A DNA stretch of 5,308 nucleotides from Promethearchaeota archaeon (lineage in GTDB: Archaea > Asgardarchaeota > Lokiarchaeia > Sigynarchaeales > SOKP01), in NCBI GenBank assembly GCA_019057975.1, contig JAHLWJ010000323.1, positions 1 to 5,308 of the forward strand. The letters are read 5' to 3'. The position numbers were made by a program, and so were the translations under genes. The notes beneath the pieces were generated by a model. That model saw nothing but the letters and a program-made list of their open reading frames with translations, was not told the DNA's origin and made no database searches. How positions within the stretch are numbered: the stretch's first letter is position 1; each line of letters starts with the position of its first letter. Shown here piece after piece: positions 1 to 4,412 of this stretch.

Positions 1-117
1 GATCTAATGTTTTTGAGTGATAAATACCTTAGAGCTTATTACATTTATGGATTTATGAGTCTCTCAATGGGTTTAATCATATTTGTCTTCTTCGGATTTG
101 TTACAACCAATTATTAA
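1..117 (+). CDS. C-terminal end of a putative membrane protein (partial)
   Basis: An open frame enters from the left edge and ends at TAA 115-117, giving 38 residues. About residues 16-36 form a strongly hydrophobic, aromatic-rich stretch (YIYGFMSLSMG followed by LIIFVFFGFV) that fits one transmembrane helix, followed by a short polar tail (TTNY). The start and most of the protein lie outside the window, so no family can be named. The frame is supported by its clean membrane-helix composition and by the oligo-T run beginning 6 bases after the stop, as expected at an archaeal gene end. A different frame starting at TTG 83 overlaps this end and is judged false. A short open frame in AT-rich DNA could arise by chance, so confidence is moderate. 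Confidence 0.5.
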   Translation, partial: DLMFLSDKYLRAYYIYGFMSLSMGLIIFVFFGFVTTNY

Positions 118-122
118 TTCCA

Positions 123-141
123 TTTTTTTTTATTGTTTTTT
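123..141 (+). terminator. Oligo-T terminator after the membrane protein gene
   Basis: Two T-runs, T8 at 123-130 and T6 at 136-141, follow the stop codon at 115-117. Oligo-T tracts without a stable hairpin are the usual intrinsic termination signal in archaea. The site also argues against translation of the + strand reading frame that runs through it from TTG 83. Confidence 0.45.
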
Positions 142-154
142 CGAGAAGTCTTTA

Positions 155-171
155 GTAATATATCTAAATAT
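155..171 (+). promoter_or_regulatory. Possible TATA-box region for the small + strand gene
   Basis: The A/T-only-rich segment GTAATATATCTAAATAT lies 35-51 bases upstream of ATG 206. That would place transcription start a few to about 20 bases before the start codon, as in short-leader or leaderless archaeal genes. The surroundings are very AT-rich, so chance similarity is a real alternative. Confidence 0.25.
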
Positions 172-205
172 CTTTATCAGGGTTATAGAAATTATACTAG
201 ATATT

Positions 206-523
206 ATGGATATGTTATATATTGAAAAATTTTTATCATCTCTACTACTTGAATCACCATTTAGTGTAATTAAATGGGATTTCATGAACTTTAACTACAC
301 TTTTCCTGAAAAAAATCGTTTACATTGGGAGATGATAAAGTACTTTGTTTACGAGGGTATGAAAAGAATTGGTGTAAAAGAACGATATGAATGTGGCATT
401 TTATATCGTGTCGGTTGCGGGTTAGATGTTTTAGGAATAAAGCATAAAATTGAACCAAAAATAGAGGAATGTTTATTATATACTCAAAAGCAATGTTTTG
501 GGGATATAATATTTAATTTCTAA
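206..523 (+). CDS. Small unrecognised protein, about 105 residues
   Basis: I do not recognise this protein. The frame ends at TAA 521-523. I chose ATG 206 because longer versions (TTG 83) overlap the end of the preceding gene and run through its oligo-T stop signal; ATG 212 is an alternative. There is no clear Shine-Dalgarno site, so it may be leaderless. The product is mixed alpha/beta with a charged middle (MKRIGVKERYECG) and three conserved-looking cysteines in the second half, in the contexts YECG, VGCGLD and EECL, plus one in QKQCFGD. It ends in a strand-like IIFNF. The C-terminal pattern, a cysteine about ten residues before a G-D-x-x-F ending, loosely recalls V4R or ATC-hydrolase-type endings, but too weakly to assign. 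A second, broken copy of its last 27 codons lies at 2251-2334 and differs mainly at silent positions, which is good evidence that this reading frame is real. The gene converges with the thioredoxin-like gene, leaving a 23-base gap. It may itself be N-terminally shortened. Confidence 0.6.
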   Translation: MDMLYIEKFLSSLLLESPFSVIKWDFMNFNYTFPEKNRLHWEMIKYFVYEGMKRIGVKERYECGILYRVGCGLDVLGIKHKIEPKIEECLLYTQKQCFGDIIFNF

Positions 524-546
524 AATTCTATAGCATATCAAGACAT

Positions 547-849
547 TTACCCCTTTGATTTGGATGATTCAATTAAATTAAACAATTCTAATGCTAGTTT
601 TTTAATAATCGGAACGTGTCCTTCAGTTAAAATGCGATCTTCAATGATGATTACTGGTGGAATTAAATCCCCGTATCTTTTTATATTATGTTCAGAGTAA
701 ACATCTTCATAACTGACCCCCAATTTTTCTTTAAATTCTGGTATTGATGCAAACATTCGTTCAATGATATTTCTTGTTTTACAGCATTTAGCACAATAGG
801 TATCTTCTTCCCCTTTTAATAAAACATGGATAACTGGCTTAGAAATTAT
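547..849 (-). CDS. Thioredoxin-fold small redox protein (CxxCC), non-standard start
   Basis: The product is a predicted cytosolic thiol-disulfide protein of about 100 residues. The frame shows a complete thioredoxin fold: a first strand (KPVIHVLLKG), the active-site motif Y-C-A-K-C-C (Cys 19, 22 and 23 counting from codon 847-849), a long helix (KTRNIIERMFAS and following), a second strand (SYEDVY), then IPPVIII with the expected cis-proline before strand three, strand four (DRILTEG) and a last helix (KKLALELFNLI). The first in-frame ATG (754-756) would remove strand one and both active cysteines, so it is not credible. The frame stays open to TGA at 853-855, but no ATG, GTG or TTG lies between that stop and the active site. 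The best site is ATA 847-849 (or ATT 844-846), preceded at 861-865 by AGGGA, a Shine-Dalgarno-like match 11 bases away. This could be a rare non-ATG start, a lost start codon in a newly dead gene, or a sequence error. The disulfide-protein call is firm; the partner is unknown. Confidence 0.65.
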   Translation of the reverse strand: MISKPVIHVLLKGEEDTYCAKCCKTRNIIERMFASIPEFKEKLGVSYEDVYSEHNIKRYGDLIPPVIIIEDRILTEGHVPIIKKLALELFNLIESSKSKG

Positions 850-878
850 ATATCACTATTTCCCTATTTACTTAGAAC

Positions 879-892
879 ATGAAATATTTCAT
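879..892. promoter_or_regulatory. Perfect palindrome in the promoter position of the thioredoxin-like gene
   Basis: ATGAAATATTTCAT is identical on both strands. It lies 30-43 bases upstream of the proposed start at 849, where an archaeal TATA box would be expected, and its AT-rich core could serve as one. A dimeric repressor binding here would block transcription factor access. This rests on symmetry and position only; short AT palindromes are common by chance in such DNA. Confidence 0.25.
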
Positions 893-1035
893 TTAATAAA
901 TGTTTTGGTAAAAGGGTTTATCTATTAAACTTTTTCTGAGATTTGTCATACTATATCTTCTTTCAAATCAGATAGTAGAGAACTAATTATTATGTAATTC
1001 CAAAATTTTCACAAATTCTTTTTTAAATCACACCC

Positions 1036-1078
1036 GTATTACTTTGGGCTGATAAAAAAAGGTAATAATACAGCCTAA
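1036..1078. repeat. Two interleaved inverted repeats
   Basis: TTGGGCTG (1044-1051) pairs with CAGCCTAA (1071-1078) at seven of eight Watson-Crick positions. The flanking GTATTAC (1036-1042) pairs with GTAATAATAC (1062-1071) if three bases are bulged. The two pairings cross, so transcribed RNA could form either a pseudoknot or two competing hairpins. The G+C here is higher than in the rest of the spacer. No known RNA family is recognised. Confidence 0.25.
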
Positions 1079-1229
1079 ACTAATATCGAAAGATTTTTAC
1101 CTCAATGTATATTTATATCCTAAATCTGAAATTCGTAATTCAATTAATCTTTCCTTTAGTTTTTATTTTTTATTAAACACTCTATTTATGTTAAATGTAA
1201 TTATCCATTCAACAAATAAGAACAAAATT

Positions 1230-1238
1230 AAAAAAAAA
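1230..1238 (-). terminator. Oligo-T terminator of the Cys-repeat gene
   Basis: Nine consecutive T on the - strand lie 10 bases past the TAA at 1249-1251. An uninterrupted T9 immediately downstream of a stop is a typical archaeal termination signal. Confidence 0.5.
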
Positions 1239-1248
1239 TTGTTTAATC

Positions 1249-2100
1249 TTATTTTCTTTTTCTAAAAGTCATAAAAGAAATCCCTATAATAACTCCAATA
1301 ACTGCAATAGAAATACTACTACCAATAATTAATGTTGTATTAGTAGGATTTAATGTTGTAGGTATTAATACTGTCCATGTTGAAAAGTGATCTGTTTCAG
1401 CAGATAGATATCCATCCTCAATTCTTGTTGGAACAGTTACCCATTCTTCACTATCCTCCTCATAATAAGCCCATTTACCATAGCGATTTTCATTTGTCTT
1501 CCTTAATCTTAACCTAGCTCTTATACAGGTTTCTTTATCATCACAGTTGCAGACGCATTGGCACTCATTTTGACATTGACACTCACAGTCGCAAATACAC
1601 TGACATTCATTTAAGCATTTGCATTCACAATCACAAACACACTGACATTCATTTAAGCATTTGCATTCACAATCACATTTTGGGCAACATTCTATTGAAA
1701 CGCAGAATCCTTCTTGGTATCGGTAAGTATTTCGATTTTTCGTTCTGACAGTATTGCCTTCCATTAAGCCTAACTGATTTTCTTCCTTGGTACAAGTCAT
1801 AACCATCTGAAGATTTTTATCACATTCAATTTCAAGGATAAAATCTTTATCTGCAACCCTCGAAGCTTCACAGTTAAGATTTAAATCTATATCAACATTA
1901 GAACTAATAGTTAACTGTGTTCTTTCACGAAAAAGAAATTTAGTCCTAACATGATTCTGTAATTGTGTTTGAATCGAATCACCAGGAACTTCAATTACTT
2001 CATCGGGTTGTCCAACGGCCTTTACGTTAATAGAACTTACTACTGAAAATACCATCATCAACATAAAAGCACTTAAGACTATCTTACTTAGTTTTTTCAT
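1249..2100 (-). CDS. Secreted, C-terminally anchored protein with tandem CxCxCxC repeats
   Basis: A predicted surface protein of 283 residues, of no family I can name. ATG 2098-2100 is chosen over an in-frame ATG nine codons upstream because a GGAG site lies 9 bases before it and a classic signal peptide then begins at residue 1: basic MKKLSK, hydrophobic core to about residue 24, likely cleavage after NVKA (residue 28). Residues 29-132 form a beta-rich domain with three cysteines. Residues 133-192 carry 24 cysteines in 60 positions, including three 14-residue units of the form CDCECKCLNECQCV (142-155, 156-169, 170-183). A second beta domain follows and ends in HFSTWTVLIP, a motif often seen just before the anchor of archaeal surface proteins. 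One transmembrane helix (about 257-277) and a basic FRKRK tail close the protein. The Cys block may be a rigid disulfide ladder or may bind metal; the sequence does not decide. It has its own promoter-like box and terminator, so it is probably a single-gene unit. Confidence 0.8.
   Translation of the reverse strand: MKKLSKIVLSAFMLMMVFSVVSSINVKAVGQPDEVIEVPGDSIQTQLQNHVRTKFLFRERTQLTISSNVDIDLNLNCEASRVADKDFILEIECDKNLQMVMTCTKEENQLGLMEGNTVRTKNRNTYRYQEGFCVSIECCPKCDCECKCLNECQCVCDCECKCLNECQCICDCECQCQNECQCVCNCDDKETCIRARLRLRKTNENRYGKWAYYEEDSEEWVTVPTRIEDGYLSAETDHFSTWTVLIPTTLNPTNTTLIIGSSISIAVIGVIIGISFMTFRKRK
1552..1677 (-). repeat. Three in-frame 42-base tandem repeats encoding the Cys units
   Basis: The units are 1636-1677, 1594-1635 and 1552-1593, each encoding 14 residues with six cysteines at positions 1, 3, 5, 7, 11 and 13. 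The first two differ at one base in 42 (Val to Ile at the last codon). The third differs from the second at 14 of 42 bases, yet retains all six cysteines. Both the array and its flanks are in frame, so this is a coding repeat rather than a CRISPR or mobile repeat. Confidence 0.9.
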
Positions 2101-2109
2101 AATTTTTTT

Positions 2110-2113
2110 CTCC
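2110..2113 (-). promoter_or_regulatory. Shine-Dalgarno site deciding the start of the Cys-repeat gene
   Basis: GGAG on the - strand ends 9 bases before ATG 2098-2100. The upstream in-frame ATG at 2125-2127 has no comparable site and would put nine residues in front of the signal peptide. Confidence 0.6.
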
Positions 2114-2144
2114 AAAATTTGTATCATTGAATGATTTGCACTTC

Positions 2145-2156
2145 AAATAAAAAGGA
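2145..2156 (-). promoter_or_regulatory. Possible TATA box and BRE for the Cys-repeat gene
   Basis: On the - strand this reads TCCTTTTTATTT, a purine-poor element followed by a TATA-like core. Initiation about 25 bases downstream would give a short leader that still contains the GGAG site at 2110-2113. The placement is consistent with an archaeal promoter but the match to consensus is only fair. Confidence 0.35.
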
Positions 2157-2174
2157 TTGAGGTATAATTCTTCC

Positions 2175-2197
2175 CAATAATCCTAATTAAATTATTG
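2175..2197. repeat. Short inverted repeat upstream of the Cys-repeat gene
   Basis: CAATAAT (2175-2181) is followed after nine bases by its exact reverse complement ATTATTG (2191-2197). It lies just upstream of the TATA-like box, so it could be an operator. The stem is short and AT-rich, and chance is equally likely. Confidence 0.2.
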
Positions 2198-2250
2198 CCC
2201 ATTTAAAGTTGGATCTTCGTTAAAAAATAAGTTTTTTATTCTAATTGTGT

Positions 2251-2334
2251 AAACATAAAATAGAGCCTAAAATTGAAGAATGTTTATTATACTCCCAAAA
2301 AAAATGCTCTGGAGACATAATATTTGATTTTTAA
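2251..2334 (+). pseudogene. Orphan copy of the 3' end of the small + strand gene
   Basis: Twenty-seven codons plus TAA (2332-2334) match the last 27 codons and stop of the gene ending at 523: 67 of 84 bases and 23 of 27 residues are the same, from KHKIEPKIEECLLY to the GDIIF ending. Of sixteen differing codons, twelve are silent, so both copies diverged while still coding for protein. Upstream homology stops abruptly: the same frame meets TAA at 2242-2244, leaving only two extra codons and no start. This is a truncated paralogue remnant, on the opposite strand to its neighbours, in the spacer between the ferredoxin and Cys-repeat genes. Confidence 0.75.
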
Positions 2335-2360
2335 AGGATGCTGAAGGATTTAAATAATTT

Positions 2361-2366
2361 AAAAAA
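2361..2366 (-). terminator. Weak oligo-T run after the ferredoxin gene
   Basis: Six T on the - strand lie about 20 bases beyond the TAA at 2386-2388. This is the only candidate terminator between the ferredoxin gene and the Cys-repeat gene. It is short for this role. Confidence 0.3.
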
Positions 2367-2385
2367 GATTTGATAGAGTGTAGTT

Positions 2386-2655
2386 TTACCCCCAATCACT
2401 CTTATATCCAGTACCCCCTAAAGGCCAAGAGAATATAATTGCGTCCTCTTGACAGACATACCAACAGGACGCACACTCCATGCATTTTTCTAAACTCTTG
2501 ACCCTCGCTTTTTGTTCCACCATTTCAAAACATCCTGCTAAACATACATTTACACAATTCATACATCCTATACATTTAACTTCATTAATTTTTATGAAGT
2601 CTCCTGTTCCCTCAACCCACTCCACACCCGGGAATTCTTTATAAGTCCTTACCAT
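2386..2655 (-). CDS. fixX-like: FixX-like ferredoxin with two four-cysteine cluster motifs
   Basis: An 89-residue iron-sulfur protein, probably the electron-carrying partner of the flavoprotein encoded just upstream. The first motif is C28-x2-C31-x2-C34-x3-C38 (CIGCMNCVNVC) with an extra C42. The second is C58-x2-C61-x2-C64-x3-C68 (CMECASCWYVC). The ending SWPLGGTGY matches the W-x-P-x-GG-x-G signature that closes FixX and the ferredoxin domain of ETF:quinone oxidoreductase. Known ETF:QO and FixX proteins carry one [4Fe-4S] cluster; here both motifs are complete, so two clusters are possible. The usual proline after the fourth cysteine of the second motif is glutamine. The start at ATG 2653-2655 is set by AGGAG at 2666-2670, 10 bases upstream. 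It follows the flavoprotein gene after 21 bases, so the two are almost certainly one transcript. The ferredoxin call is very firm; the FixX role rests on the C-terminal signature and the neighbour. Confidence 0.88.
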   Translation of the reverse strand: MVRTYKEFPGVEWVEGTGDFIKINEVKCIGCMNCVNVCLAGCFEMVEQKARVKSLEKCMECASCWYVCQEDAIIFSWPLGGTGYKSDWG

Positions 2656-2665
2656 TATTAATTCA

Positions 2666-2670
2666 CTCCT
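2666..2670 (-). promoter_or_regulatory. Strong Shine-Dalgarno site of the ferredoxin gene
   Basis: AGGAG within AAAAAGGAGTG lies in the 21-base gap after the flavoprotein stop codon, 10 bases before ATG 2653-2655. It allows independent translation of the second gene on a shared transcript. Confidence 0.65.
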
Positions 2671-2676
2671 TTTTAA

Positions 2677-4338
2677 TTATGCCCGAAAAATAGAAGGATT
2701 GGCATATTCAACAAATTTTAATATTTTTCTGTTTAAGCGATTTGAAATAGGGTTTAATAACTTTAAATTAAATGAATAAAAAGGCTCAAAAATTGGTAGA
2801 ATTTTTTTCATTAAATTATTCAAAGAATTTGAAAATGGAATAATAATGACCGAGAGCAATTTTTTCCTTTTTTTTAGTGACTTTAAAAGAGAATCTATTA
2901 ATCTCATATATCGTGTGAATTTCATTTCCATTTTTTTAAGCTTCTTAGAAGTTACTTCTTTAAATTTTTCTTTCTCAGAGTAATCATAACTCTCATACAC
3001 CCAATTTTGATAATACCTGAAAAACATTTTTATCCACTTTGTTATAATTGTCGGATCATTTTTTACATAGGAAAGAAGGGCTTTAAAAAAGGGTGTCATA
3101 AAATGGGTTAGCGAGCCTAAACCCCACCCATTATGAATATATTTTCTTAACTTTTTCAAATTGTGCTCTTTTTGGGCAATTCGTAGATTATATCTATTTC
3201 TTCCAGAAATTGACCATTGAATTATTGGATGTCCTTTTATTTTTCTGTCATATTTTTCCAAAAATAATTTAGAAGTATCATTGGCGTTTATTGCCTCAAT
3301 TGCTACATTAGCTGCTATTTCTGCGGAAAACCAGGCCGCAGGAACTCCGTCACATAATTCTGTACTTTCAAGTCCAGCTGCATCTCCTATTAATATCATT
3401 CCATCTGTATGATTAGGCATGCTACGGAGTTTCTTATTCAGACCAACATATATTTCAAAACCATCCCACATCCTTGCTCTTAATTTAACACGAGGTTCTA
3501 CTAGATTTTTCCACCAAGATAATTTTTGAGTAATGTTGCTATGGTACTCTTTAAAGAGTTTATTTAAATTCGGGACATGACTTTCATTAATTCTTAAACA
3601 CTGATCTTGCATAAAATGAATACTATTTCGATAAGGCCAAACCATTAAACCATTTCCATACCCAAGTGGGGGTGCTATACGCTGTTCATCCCATCCCCAA
3701 CACATCTTCACAGAATAACCAAAAATTTTATCAACATCTTCTTTTAACATGACGTAATCATATGTGTCAGCCAAAGATATTGTTTCAGGATGATATTTTT
3801 CTCTTATACCTGCCTTTACTGCTAATAATCCTTTTGAACCTTCAGCGTCAATTATGATTTTACTTCGTATCCTCTCTCCTTTATCTGTTATTATTCCCTT
3901 AATATATTTATCCTCTTTAATAATATCTATAACAGTAGTGGATTTTCTCAATATAGCACCTGCATCAACCGCTTTTCTAACTTCCCATTCACAAAAAGGT
4001 TTACAATATGCATTATATCCAAAAGCAATTATAGGAGAGAAAGGTTTTGGAACTCTTAAAGAATCGTCTATTTCAATATCTCCTTTCTCAATATCCTTTA
4101 TGATGTAATTTATTATCCCATCAGAAGGACGTTCAATTGGAGGATTACCATCTCTAATAAAGTCTGGTCCAAACAAAAAACCATAAAACGGAATCGTTAA
4201 TCCAGAAATAACCTTATCTCCTATATTTTCAGACCTTTCGATCATTAGAGTCTTCAATCCCGATTCTGCACATATCCTCGCTGCAACTGGACCCCCAAAT
4301 CCAGCACCAACCACAATAACATCAAATTCTTCGTCCAT
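2677..4338 (-). CDS. fixC-like: FixC/ETF:quinone-oxidoreductase-like FAD flavoprotein, with C-terminal extension
   Basis: A 553-residue flavoprotein of the geranylgeranyl-reductase/FixC superfamily. The N-terminal dinucleotide fold has FDVIVVGAGFGG (GxGxxG at 11-16) and the ribose-binding acidic residue in LMIERSE (Glu34), followed by GDKVISG. DAEGSKG (164-170) stands where monooxygenase-like relatives have DADG. The second FAD motif is ILIGDAAGLEST (315-326), followed by a helix, DGVPAAWFSAEIAAN. With a FixX-like ferredoxin immediately downstream and an acyl-CoA dehydrogenase upstream, the best role is passing electrons from reduced ETF to a quinone at the membrane; a reductase acting on isoprenoid lipids is the main alternative. 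FixC proteins are usually about 430 residues. This one carries roughly 120 more: a lysine-rich amphipathic region (about 455-495), then hydrophobic segments (LLSVIIIPF, LPIFEPFYSF), perhaps for membrane contact. ATG 4336-4338 gives the Rossmann fold at the correct distance and has GGAAGAG 8-14 bases upstream. Confidence 0.82.
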   Translation of the reverse strand: MDEEFDVIVVGAGFGGPVAARICAESGLKTLMIERSENIGDKVISGLTIPFYGFLFGPDFIRDGNPPIERPSDGIINYIIKDIEKGDIEIDDSLRVPKPFSPIIAFGYNAYCKPFCEWEVRKAVDAGAILRKSTTVIDIIKEDKYIKGIITDKGERIRSKIIIDAEGSKGLLAVKAGIREKYHPETISLADTYDYVMLKEDVDKIFGYSVKMCWGWDEQRIAPPLGYGNGLMVWPYRNSIHFMQDQCLRINESHVPNLNKLFKEYHSNITQKLSWWKNLVEPRVKLRARMWDGFEIYVGLNKKLRSMPNHTDGMILIGDAAGLESTELCDGVPAAWFSAEIAANVAIEAINANDTSKLFLEKYDRKIKGHPIIQWSISGRNRYNLRIAQKEHNLKKLRKYIHNGWGLGSLTHFMTPFFKALLSYVKNDPTIITKWIKMFFRYYQNWVYESYDYSEKEKFKEVTSKKLKKMEMKFTRYMRLIDSLLKSLKKRKKLLSVIIIPFSNSLNNLMKKILPIFEPFYSFNLKLLNPISNRLNRKILKFVEYANPSIFRA

Positions 4339-4370
4339 TTTATAACTCTTCCAAAATTACCAATCTCTAG

Positions 4371-4380
4371 TATATTAAAG
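4371..4380 (-). promoter_or_regulatory. Probable TATA box of the flavoprotein-ferredoxin unit
   Basis: On the - strand the sequence reads CTTTAATATA, close to the archaeal TATA consensus, with AAC just upstream. It lies 33-42 bases before ATG 4336-4338 in a 74-base intergenic gap. This suggests that the flavoprotein and ferredoxin genes can be transcribed separately from the dehydrogenase, with a leader of only a dozen or so bases. Confidence 0.45.
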
Positions 4381-4412
4381 GTTCAAAATTAATTATTTCA
4401 AATATGTAACAA

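Larger units (their letters stand above)
850..1248. other. Gene-free spacer of about 400 bases
   Basis: I find no credible coding frame on either strand of this AT-rich stretch. It lies upstream of the thioredoxin-like gene and downstream of the Cys-repeat gene, both on the - strand. It holds a perfect 14-base palindrome at 879-892, a pair of crossing inverted repeats at 1036-1078 and an oligo-T run (read on the - strand) at 1230-1238. The remainder shows nothing I can name. Confidence 0.5.

Noticed and set aside
83..205. TTG-started N-terminal extension of the small + strand gene
   Set aside because: It overlaps the preceding gene's end in another frame, crosses the oligo-T run at 123-141, and is Phe/Ile-rich as expected from translated T-runs. 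No ribosome site precedes it.
547..756. 69-residue version of the thioredoxin-like gene starting at ATG 754-756
   Set aside because: It would remove the first beta strand and the CxxCC active site, which are clearly encoded upstream in the same frame.
1552..1677. CRISPR-like or mobile repeat
   Set aside because: The repeats are directly adjacent with no spacers, have a length divisible by three, and code for a conserved Cys pattern within one open frame.
2101..2127. Upstream ATG (2125-2127) as the start of the Cys-repeat protein
   Set aside because: It would place nine residues before an otherwise textbook signal peptide, and the GGAG site fits only the ATG at 2098-2100.
2221..2238. AT-only hairpin TAAAAAA-TAAG-TTTTTTA
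   Set aside because: The seven-base stem contains only A and T and is expected by chance in this spacer. It is not positioned to end any gene.
3854..4108. 84-codon + strand open frame
   Set aside because: It lies wholly opposite the conserved FAD-binding part of the flavoprotein gene. Its Ile/Ser/Leu-rich product looks like a shadow and has no start signal.
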